A DNA stretch of 64,000 bases from Symbiodinium natans. Lineage: Eukaryota; Sar; Dinophyceae; Suessiales; Symbiodiniaceae. This document shows, piece after piece, positions 54,700 through 64,000 of this stretch (the first letter of the stretch is position 1; every line of letters starts with the position of its first letter). The translations under genes and the position numbers were made by a program. The stretch is from assembly GCA_905221605.1 (NCBI GenBank), contig CAJNDS010002757.1, positions 432,001 through 496,000 of the forward strand, in the 5' to 3' direction. The notes beneath the pieces were generated by a model. The model saw only the letters and a list, made by a program, of their open reading frames with translations. It had not been told where the DNA came from and did no database searches.

Positions 54700-55890
54700 T
54701 TCACGGACCGACGTTTGGACTCCGCATGCCCCTCCCCATTCTATAATTTTAACTAGGGGATGGGTCACTGTAGAATGCTTGTAGAGAGGAATGCCCAGAA
54801 ACGACCGTGGGTCACGGTCAGAACAGTGAAACAACACATGTCATATGCAAGTGTCTGCATCACACAACATGCAACTATGTAACAATTTGAATTTGAATCA
54901 CATCGCGTCATATCTCACACGCCTCTGCGGCTTGGCAAGCTGCTGCCACAAATTGCGTGTGTTACAGCTTGGCGGTGCCATTTCAGAGACGTTCCTGCAT
55001 CGGCTTTGTGAACTCGCATGTAATTCGGCAGTTGCACCGAAGATTCTAACAATTATCAGCCCATCAGCTTGTTGTGTTGCGCACTGAGGGTTCTCGCCGA
55101 CAGTTTTTTTCAAAGGCACGGTGTGCAGTTCACCCTCGGGTCCATCCTTGTTTCGGAGCTGACGCGTTCGGGGCACCCCACCCCACCCCCCGCTGTTGTC
55201 GAGCCTGCGGGCAAGCTCAATGGCCACGACAGACGAGCCTGAGCTGCATATGGTTCTCGCGGACGGACGCTGGGACCATCCCATCGAGTCTCCGCGAAAC
55301 CATATTCCGTGCGATGCGAGCCCTGCTTGCGCGGCACACTCGCGCGACCGCTCGTTTAAGCGGCCCGCGCGGCATCGCGCACCGATGTTTCCTTGAGTGA
55401 GCCCTCTCATTGACGGAAGTCCAAGCCGGTTTCAGAATGCGTCAGATGAAAAGCTGAAGACAAATCGGCTCCCTCGTTGAAGCACGGTGCCTTCGCGCAC
55501 TGATGGCCACAGCTTGCTAACTTGCTAGCAAAGGTGTTCAATACTGAAGAGCATGGTGGTACGTGGAGGGAAGATGGCTCAGGACAGGATGATATTGCAT
55601 GAGAAATCGCGAATGGCAAAATCAACGAGGCAGCTGACCAGTCGCGGAAAAACAAGTTGCGGCAAGTCCAACTTGGGAAACGGGTGCCCTGGATCACAGG
55701 TTCTCTGCTTCTGCAATGCCGAAACATGCGGATGATGTGGAAGGGTTTGATTGCAGATTTTGGGCACCTGGCGTCTGCCCAAGCGGGGCACGAGGACACC
55801 GAATTTGCATTGGCATTGGTTCAAGCCACTGCGCCACAGCAGGATCTCAATTTCATTCGCTGGCAGAAAAAATTAAATATGGGCAATTAT
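54700..55890. other. Decayed stretch between element copies
   Basis: Open but interrupted frames on both strands. A plus segment at 55657-55890 reads GLIADFGHLASAQAGHEDTE, FALALVQATAPQQDLNFIRW, and its upstream part carries stops. Possibly the N-terminal region of an element. Not identified. Confidence 0.3.
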
Positions 55891-56186
55891 GGGCATGCAA
55901 GAATCGAAGCTCTGGGTATCGGAGAAAGGATCTCGTGGAAAGCGAGGCCGGTTGAAAGCCGCCCTCAGCTTCGGTCTTGAACGGAGCCGTGCAGGTGGAA
56001 AAGAATCGAGTGAGAAAAACACTACCGATTACCACCCTGGCCGTGCCGGGAAAACGGCCTGGCGTTGCTCTTGGCCCTGCGCTTCCCATTGCTGCGAAAT
56101 TCCGCCTCCCCAACGAGTGCGTCGTGCTGCTCCGCTGCCTGCGCACCCTCTTGCCCCATGCCCCACGCCCGCGGGGAACTGGCTAC

Positions 56187-56760
56187 TCACCGCACGCCGC
56201 ACGGCCTATGGCGCGGCGGTTCGCATTGCTCGCTGGGCCGAACCGCACGAGGTCGCGGAGCAGCTGTCTCGCGGTAGCCTTCCACCGTCCCCGGACCTGT
56301 GTCCCCATCACGACGAGCTGCTGCGGCCGCGGCGGTGCAGGGCTGGGGCAAGCCCGTGCAGGTCAGCCTCGAGACCAGGGTCGCGTCGCAACACAATGCC
56401 CTGCGGGCATGGTAGTCAACCAAGCTCCGGCTCCCGGATGGCGACAGGGAAGGCAGCGACGTGCTCTCGCGAAAGTGAAGGTTGCTGCCATCCATGTGGC
56501 CAATCGCCTAAGCCCTCGTCTGCCCAGCGCGGTGGGCGGGCCCGCCCCGACCGTTGCCACTCGCGCTCGGCTGCGCTCCAAGTGCGCGGCCCCGAGTTCA
56601 ACCATTTTGTCCACCTTTGGCCGAGTCGTCGGGACCCAGCCGGCTGGCTTTATTCTTATGAGGACAGGCGTAGCAGTTACGGTCGTGACCAGCACACACT
56701 CAGAAGGTCCTTCAGCAACATGGCTAACCGATGGCCAATTTTTTTCGTGCATGCGCACTG
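56187..56760 (-). pseudogene. Second retroelement copy, C-terminal region, opposite orientation
   Basis: The minus strand reads DYHARRALCCDATLVSRLTC then TGLPQPCTAAAAAARRDGDT, the same CCDATLVS hallmark as at 54.3 kb but inverted. Upstream on the same strand the frame shifts repeatedly (a GAWLTTMPAGHCVATRPW segment lies in another frame). A decayed copy. Confidence 0.58.
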
Positions 56761-56999
56761 CTTAAGCCCACTCTTTGTGAGGCTCCCGCATGCCCTTGCA
56801 AGATTCAGTGCGCAGTGCAACTCATCCGTGAAAATGGGGTCGGTCACAGATTGCGGCTCGGCCTGAATGCGGCCCCACAGAAAAACAAAGCATGTCGGTG
56901 GTATTTACCACCGATGTTCGCCTCGGCTTCCTGCCGAGAAGCGTCTGGAACAAGCAGACCCGGATCGGGCCTCCTTCCCCCTAACCCAACCCTTCCCCC

Positions 57000-57181
57000 C
57001 ATGCCAAATTTTTTGACGCAACCCCCCCCCCCCCGCCCTGTGGGACCCCCCCCAATCCCTTGGAGGAGCTGCAAACCGATGCCGCGGAGGGTCCCGCTTG
57101 TCGGTGGCTCCTACAGGGAGAGTTGCCTCAAAAACCCCCTGCCCCCCCACCCCACCCCCCACCCCCCCCCACCCCCCCCTC

Positions 57182-57212
<31 letters not shown>

Positions 57213-57240
57213 ACCCGCTCTGCCCTTCCTCCCTTTTTTT
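57000..57240. repeat. Poly-C and C-rich low-complexity tract
   Basis: C runs at about 57025-57055 and 57140-57212, the longest more than 20 C. Typical of assembly-difficult sequence. Proline-only frames here are not genes. Confidence 0.95.
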
Positions 57241-57929
57241 GCGAAACCCTCTTTCCTCCTTTCCTGTCCTGGGGCCGGCCCGGCTGCCGAGGCGGCGCGC
57301 GCAAGCGTTTACAATTATCCACTACCAGTGTGTTCGGGTGATGTCATGACATGTGGGTTCTTACCCTGAAAAAGTTGCCTCCAATAAGCGCATATTGCTG
57401 ATGTTTGACAGCTGCCTTTGTGCATGGGGGTTTGGGGTTGCTTTTGGCGATGGCATCGACACGCGGCATATTAGGGGTGCTAGGTGGACGCACCGTCGAT
57501 TCTTTTTCACGGCTTAATGTTCAGGTGCCACTGACGTTTACTGGAATCTTGATCTCGCATCAGCATTTGTTTTTCGCATTCCGATATACGCAGGGCCACG
57601 CAGAGTCATGCAGAGCCGACGGCCTTGTGGTCCAACTGCATCCAACGGCAACGCTTGGGTGCCAATGTAAGCGTCTGATTAATATTGATGAGTCGGAGAC
57701 GGTGCAAGCGAAAGACTCGCAGGTTGCGTGGCTGTTGCTTTTTTGCTGCACCGCGCCGCTCTCACAGTATGCCATCCGTTGAAGTGACACTCGGATAGGC
57801 GGCAAGCCAGGACGCGCTTTTGTATGCTGACGCTGGGACTACCCTCCCAGATCCCGTGCAAGCCCGCGCAAAGCTGCTCTACGCCAGGGACGCCTCGTCG
57901 GCACTGACCAGCAACTCACCCTCGACCAA

Positions 57930-58600
57930 CTAGCGGTGCCATCCCCGCTGCGCGCCGAAGCCCTGCAGCGGTTCATCTTCGCGGCGCAAGGCGGTAAGGC
58001 GCCAGCTTTTGATCACGCTGCCCACTTGAGTATTGCAGGAGCTCCTGCACCAGCTGCCCCAACTCCCAGATGTGCAGTGCGCGTGGCTCCTCCTCGCGAT
58101 GTACACTGCGCCTCGGACCAACCACGCCTTGCGGACAGCACCCCCGTGTGCCGTGGCCCCATATGCGTGGGCACACGAGTCTGCCCATCTTGGACACGCT
58201 GCAACGTCGCATGGCGGGTCGCCGCATCGGAAGTGGAGGGTGCGAAAAGCTCGGGGGCGTGCGCCTTGCCTTGTCTCCGGAGCGCAGCTAACGCATTCGG
58301 CCGCACGCCAGCATTCGTTGTGGAATTCCGGGCCACCTGCCAGGGCCCGGCGCAGGCTTCTGCAGTGATAGGATTGTGGACCCGATGTTGGAGGCCATAC
58401 CGAAAAATCCCCGCTCAACAGCGCCGACGACTGCGTCGCCGCACTCGCGCACCGGGTGTGAATACAGAGGTCCTCAAGGACTGCCACTCGCACTTGGGCG
58501 GGCTGGAGAGCGGAGCTGCACAAGGCTTGCTGCTGCCCAAGCAAATGACACAGTTCGAAAAAACTCCCGTTTCCTTTGATGGATTCGCGCATCTTTCCTA
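57930..58600 (+). pseudogene. Retroelement RT thumb/connection region
   Basis: Plus strand: LQELLHQLPQLPDVQCAWLL then LAMYTAPRTNHALRTAPPCA and PYAWAHE, which matches the region after the RT catalytic core of R2-like elements in dinoflagellates (a Q-x-AWLLL...R.N..LR pattern). Downstream frames drift with stops. A third copy, in the plus orientation. Confidence 0.6.
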
Positions 58601-58679
58601 AGAACTCATTACAAATACACGCAACTGTGAATCGTGCACGCATTTACGGCAATGGCTGGTCGGGTAAGAGTGTTTTGTT

Positions 58680-58760
58680 TGTTGCGGGTGTTTTTTTTTT
58701 TTTGCGGGTGCGGGGCCTCTCTCTCTCTCTCTTTCTCTCCCTCTCCCTTTCTCTCTGCAG
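58680..58760. repeat. Poly-T and CT microsatellite
   Basis: A T run at 58691-58703 is followed by CTCTCTTTCTC repeats. A poly-T/poly-A run close to a non-LTR fragment could mark the tail of an element in the minus orientation. Confidence 0.8.
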
Positions 58761-59163
58761 CGTTGATCACGTCCACAGGTGAAACCGCCGTCAGCAGCCC
58801 TTTCAGTGGGACTAACGTGCGGGAAAACATACAAGTCGGAGGATGCGTACGGCTGCGTGTGGCGTGTGGTAAGGAGAAATAAGTTCAGGGAGACTACGTA
58901 CACAGTGGGCAATTCTGCACAAGGCTCTTCGCAACCCTTTTCGGGTGGGACGATGGCAGGACTAGGGTCAAGTTTCCGGCCACCGTGGGGGAAATACAGA
59001 ATCGAAAGGGAGTGTCTTATAGCGGGTGACGAAGATCACCCGCCGCACATGGGGTATTCGTGACTACTCGCCAGAAATAAACATGGAGCAAGCGATAAGT
59101 CGGCGACGTTGGAATAGAGGCTGGAAAGGCCGTGGTCCCCCGGTTCGCCTCCTGTCCGCTCCC

Positions 59164-59729
59164 CTATAGACATCTAGACAGCATTGTGGCAAAGGTCAAA
59201 GGGCTGCGTGGCATCCAGCGGCCAGAAGTGTAAACGTCAATCGGCATGAAAGTTGGGGCAGTTGTCATAGCTTGTGGGAAATCGTAGCGCAAGCTGGGTC
59301 CGATCGTATTGCTAGCCATCCAGAAACGCACGTCTCCATAACGCGTGGCCTGACAGTCTGATGGGATGTGCCAGAAGTCTTCATGTGCATCATGTTGGGA
59401 GCCACCGTCGCCCATGGTTGGTCAATGACATAAGCGTGGGAATCAGGGTCAAGTGGTATGAACATAGGGGGCCGCCCATCTCCTGTTGGAACGAGGACAA
59501 AGCGCAGGATGAAATACAGACCCACGTAGGACCTCCAGCATAAGTTGCGGGAAACCTGCGTCACTGTCGAGGCTGAAAGTTTAGGTCGGCGAAAAGTATG
59601 GAGCGGCCATCCTCCTTCCACTGGTGGTAGGACCGTAGCGGTGGACTGAACTATCGACCTGCAGTTGACTGTCAAGTACAGGTGCTCAGAAACAGTCGGC
59701 ATGAAGTCAAAGATCAAGCGAAACTCCAC
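59164..59729 (-). pseudogene. Frameshifted open reading frame, unidentified
   Basis: Two overlapping minus-strand frames each look coding over part of the span. The first (59415-59729) has YFILRFVLVPTGDGRPPMFI and PLDPDSHAYVIDQPWATVAP. The second (59164-59415) has AHEDFWHIPSDCQATRYGDV, RFWMASNTIGPSLRYDFPQA and ends ATMLSRCL-stop. A single frameshift near 59415 would join them into one protein-like sequence. No family recognised. It sits at the right edge of the retroelement region. Confidence 0.4.
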
Positions 59730-59750
59730 GAGAATGGTATAATGGAAATC

Positions 59751-59834
59751 ATTGCAGTCTTATTGGCAGTCTTTGCAATCTTATTGGCAATCCTTGCAAT
59801 CTTATTGGCAATCCTTGTAGTCGTATTGGCAGTC
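59751..59834. repeat. Four-copy 21-bp tandem repeat encoding heptads
   Basis: Units at 59751, 59772, 59793 and 59814. On plus they read as hydrophobic heptads (FAILLAI, LAILLAI); on minus as IANKIAR, TANKTAM. The 21-bp period keeps any frame. No ATG-defined gene is certain around it. Confidence 0.9.
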
Positions 59835-60262
59835 GTTGAAAAGGCCATGGCGCAGGTAAGGAAAGGGACGATCCATGCTGTCTTGTGCCAGAACCTATTC
59901 ACAGGGCCCTACAAAAGGAAAACCTCCTCCAAGTCCTCTTTGGGACGCTACCGGCTTTGTCAAAGCCTTTGTCTGCTGCCAGGCTGTTAGAACGCTCCTG
60001 CAGGACCCCGAAGGTGGGTTTCATGGCAGCACCCAGGATGTGCCTCTTCTTAACTTCTGCTGCTCTGTCCTTGAAACTGGCCCAGGCCCAGGTCCTGCAG
60101 CTATGCTGGCAGGCTGCTGGAAAAGGCTGCGGAGAGTTTGGCTCGGTGCAACCTGAACATGGGCCTTACATCTAGGGCCTAGGGTCCTTCCTTAAAACAA
60201 CATGCTTGGGACAGCTTTTGGGAGATCAATTTTTTTCTAAGGGACAACTGGCCCCACAACCC

Positions 60263-60490
60263 TCACAGATCCACAGCCCTTTTTGTAGCTTTAGGCGTGG
60301 GTCTCGTGGACACATTCAACCTGGACCCGGCCCTGTTGCGTGCACTCGTTGCCGGTCTTTCTGTTCTTTGTGTGAGCTTTAACTGGCATTGCCCACACCG
60401 GAGGTTGAGACCTTCCCATTGCCATTCATGACCCGGCTTGTCCTTGACCAGTTGTTGAAACCACTCTTGAAGGCATTCGGAGTATCGCAT
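60263..60490 (-). CDS. Open frame with a possible small zinc motif
   Basis: ATG at 60490, 75 codons: MRYSECLQEWFQQLVKDKPG, HEWQWEGLNLRCGQCQLKLT, then a basic Ser/Thr/Pro-rich tail. The His followed about ten residues later by CGQC resembles a short zinc-binding module I associate with dinoflagellate retroelement proteins. The plus strand here is also open (MTRLVLDQLLKPLLKAFGVS) and one of the two is a shadow. Function unknown. Confidence 0.3.
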   Translation of the reverse strand: MRYSECLQEWFQQLVKDKPGHEWQWEGLNLRCGQCQLKLTQRTERPATSARNRAGSRLNVSTRPTPKATKRAVDL

Positions 60491-60599
60491 TCGAAGTCGG
60501 AAATAGGCATTGGGATTGACACCAAAATGGTGTTACGCAAGATGTACTCACAGGGATACATAAGCAACTAGATCAGCCTCCGTTTCGAGCAAAATCATG

Positions 60600-63500
60600 A
60601 ACATCCTGCTTGCAAAGTTGTCCACCAAATCAACTGCAATGTAGCAACAGCACGTGAACCCTTCCCTCACCACACAGTTCACAAGAGAAATCTCGAAGAA
60701 GAAATACAAGAAACAAAAACATTCGAAACTGCTTCTCGACTTCTTTTTGGCTTTTCAAGCAATGCTCTCTGCTGCTTCCGTCAGCTGCAGGCACTCCTGT
60801 CTCTACCAGGCGCAGGGTCGGTGTTCCACGCACTTCTCCAACAGGAATACAAAACTGACGCGATGGGGCCACCGCTCAATGCTGCGACTGGGGGGACCAT
60901 TCAGAAACTTGAGCAATCCCAACCCTAAATGTCTGCCACCGCACAAAGCTGCACAGACGACTTGACTTATCAACTAGACGCTTAAAGCAGTTGGTCGTTT
61001 GGGATTTGGGTCAGTCAGGCCTGTGCCAGCATGAATTTTATTAGATTCAACAACCTCCCTGTTTCCGATTCATTTCAAGTGCAATTCGTAGGAATCTGTA
61101 AGTGCAAAACTTCTTAACCGAAAGACACAGACAAGCAGACTGCCGTGACTGTCGCTTTTGGCACACTCAGCAGAGAAGACAGGTAAGCTGCGTGCCTCTC
61201 GTGTTCTTTCTCTTCTTCAGCTCGTCTTGAGCCAAAGTTAAAAGTTAGTCGGCAACCGCCTGACTTTCCTAAGCACATGCCAAAAACAGCTTCCTCAAGC
61301 TGCAGCACTGCTTCCACGCTTGCAAATGCACTTGTGCGTTTGCTGCTACTTGTGCACAGTACAAAACTCTCTTCAAACGTGTCGCAAAATCATCGTAGTG
61401 CAAAGAAAACATGCAAAAGCTGCTTCATGCTGCTGCTAAGCACATGCGACTAGGTTCACATACTCACATGTCCTCGCCACAGCTAACTGCACATGAAAAT
61501 GGTCGAAGACATCCCACGGTTTGCCAGAGTTGGTGTAATCACATACACAGCACAGAAAAACCACGCCAACACATATGGCCCGACATCGTGTTTTTCTGCA
61601 AAGCGAAGATCCCAATGGAGATACAGGAATGTGCCTTCAGATGTTCATCTTCCCTTGCACCAAATTATCCCGCAGTAGTTGTGACAATATTCCATACCTC
61701 CTTTCGGGGCAATTTAATGATTATCTCCGCTGGCCGCTGCTTTACAACAGCTGTAGTTGCAACATTATATTGAAAAGCAGCCACCAAAAACCACTGTATT
61801 GCCCAAGAGCCATACTTATCCCAGAGCCTGCATATTACTTAAGCAGTTAAAGACAAATCCAGCAATCTGCACATGGGCGTCTATAGATTCTGGAATTCTT
61901 CTGTTGCACCTGCTTGCACCCCTCAAGATGGAACTTGTCACCATACTTTAAGAGACAGATTATTAATGCTGAATCTGCAACGGCTTTGCAAACCACATGG
62001 CAGCACACTTCTGATAAGGTAAGAATTGCTCGACTGCTCATCTATAGCTTTGCAAGTCCAAACGTAGCATGTCTTACACAGCTGCATGTTCCAAACATTA
62101 AGTGAAGCTTTTGTGCAAATATGGGCTCTGACAACATGAACCACCGTGTTTTTTCAACGGGAAGACCTGATCGACCTTTTATGCCGGTTCTGCACAGGTG
62201 GACATAACACTGGTGAAAAAGACAAGCCTTTGACAACGTTTTCTAAGTTCCAGATCTGTTCCATATGGTGTTAGATCTAAGCATGCGTCTCCAAGGCTAA
62301 GATAGTGCACTGCCAACCTTATCACGCTATCCCACTCAACATCAGCAGGCGAAGACTCACAAATCTTCGCAAAGTTTTCCATTTACTTGCCGCCTTATTC
62401 TCTGCCCAATCGCTAAACATCAGTCTAACTTGTAATGGTTACAGTAGTCGGAGTCAATTTCTTCTCTTGGAAAGCGCTGCATTGCTCTTGCTGGGTCTTG
62501 CAATGCTAGCTTGCACAGGAACACAGCTGTTGTTTCTTTTCAGTCGAATTGGGAACAACTCATGTTAAACGCCATACAGTGAATGTTTCCAACGGAAAGC
62601 GTGTTGATTCTGATGTATGGAACCTTTACTTTGTGTAATTCCAATTCTGGCAAACCGTGGAATGTCTTTGACCATTTTTCATGTGCAGTGAGCTGTAGCA
62701 AGAACAGTTAGAATGTGAACCAAGCAGCATGTGCTTGGCAGCAGCGTAAAGCAGTTTTGCGCGCTTTCTCAAACCGTTTTAAGAGAGTTTTTTGCACTGT
62801 GTGCAGTAGCAGCAAAATGCACAAGTTGCATTTGCAAGCGCGGAAGCAGTGCTTAAGAAAGCTGTTTTGGCATGCTTTGAAAAAGTTACTTTTAACAACA
62901 AGCTGAGAACACTGAAAGGCACGCAGCTAACCTGCTCTCTGCTGAGTGTGCCAAAAGAAGTTTTGTATGGTTGCGGAGCTTGGCTTGCTCTGCGTATGCA
63001 GAACCCACCACTTGCCAAGGTTGTTAGAAGTTTTCCACGAATTGTCCACTGCACACACACAAAAAGTGTGCCTCACTTTTACAATTTGAAGCCTACAACA
63101 TGCAGATTGTGCGCAGCAAACAGCTTGCGCCGTGAAGGCACATCGATGCGCACCTTGAGGCAAAAGCCAGTTCTGTGGCATAGCACTAAGCCCAGTAACC
63201 CAGTGTGTCTAGAACAATGGTCATCATGCACACCACAAGCATACTGTGAAGGTCATCTGACGTGTTCTACGTTTTCTGGAATTTTTCGAATACCGTTGCA
63301 TTCAGGTGGGCATCAGGGCTACAACGTAAGACACTTTCCAGCATGAAGAACACAAAATGAAGCGTCGCTTCTCGACATGTATCTTGGCAGAACTTTTGCG
63401 GCAAAAAACTAAAAGAATGTTCTTTGTAAGCCTGGTTGTTCCACTCTTACCCAACTGCACATTGCATTCGGACGCCACACTGGCCGTGGCCCTAACAAAG

Positions 63501-63650
63501 CCAGCTTCGTAAAGGTAGTCAAAGCTCCTACCAATGCTCTCTCACAACCAAGCAGTGTCACGTACGTAATTGTAATGGATAAGCGGTAGAAAAGGAGAAC
63601 CCCAAAAACACCGCTTGTTCATCATCAAGCCGTTAGTTAATTGATCATGA
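60600..63650. other. AT-richer region with little recognisable content
   Basis: Lower GC than the rest of the window, no telomere-type arrays. The best coding-like piece is on the minus strand at 62190-62382 (NFAKICESSPADVEWDSVIR, LAVHYLSLGDACLDLTPYGT). Other open frames are short. No gene can be named. Confidence 0.4.
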
Positions 63651-63656
63651 TGCCGA

Positions 63657-63955
<299 letters not shown>

Positions 63956-64000
63956 AAGCACTACCAGCTCAAGCCGCCCGCGCATGGTAGCTGTCGAACC

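Noticed and set aside
56731-57369. Proline-rich protein on the plus strand
   Set aside because: The frame is dominated by long C runs and has no other support.
61226-61245. Spliced-leader relic (cttgagccaaag)
   Set aside because: Only the last 11-12 leader bases match and no gene lies downstream on that strand.

Overview
The window looks like nuclear DNA of a dinoflagellate. The strongest single clue is a near-complete copy of the dinoflagellate spliced leader on the minus strand at 1779-1798. Others are very many short interstitial telomere-type arrays (TTTAGGG/CCCTAAA) in both orientations, genes cut into small exons of about 60-200 bp, almost all recognisable genes on the minus strand, long homopolymer G/C runs, and fragments of the degenerate retroelements common in these genomes. 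No prokaryotic signals, rRNA, tRNA or CRISPR array were recognised.

Layout. 0-2 kb: a low-complexity, repeat-containing reading frame on the minus strand, preceded by the spliced-leader relic. 2-12 kb: scattered minus-strand candidate exons (one with an EF-hand-like loop) between telomere-type arrays and microsatellites. 12.5-19.7 kb: a minus-strand voltage-gated cation-channel gene whose S1, S2, S3, S4, S5 and pore/S6 are on separate exons, probably followed by an EF-hand tail. 20-29 kb: more unidentified minus-strand exons. 30.3-32.4 kb: a minus-strand sulfotransferase-like gene. 36.7-38 kb: a minus-strand RRM protein with an RS-like segment. 38.4-39.4 kb: two candidate exons on opposite strands. 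40.4-43.4 kb: a minus-strand gene with tryptophan/lysine repeats and a UAP56-binding-like motif. 44.8-46.6 kb: an intronless bacterial-type glycyl-tRNA synthetase. 49.4-50.6 kb: an intronless NUBP1/Nbp35 Fe-S scaffold P-loop protein. 50.9-60.5 kb: a graveyard of non-LTR retroelement fragments in both orientations. 60.5-63.6 kb: an AT-richer stretch with little recognisable content. 63.66-63.95 kb: a long TAG/TTG trinucleotide repeat.

Two gene styles sit side by side: exon-rich genes with telomere-like arrays in their introns, and two intronless housekeeping genes with decayed leader-like sequences about 180 bp upstream of their ATGs. With the clear leader relic at 1.8 kb, this fits mRNA retroposition and leader recycling. 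All exon borders are read by eye from splice-like signals and codon texture, so they are approximate.
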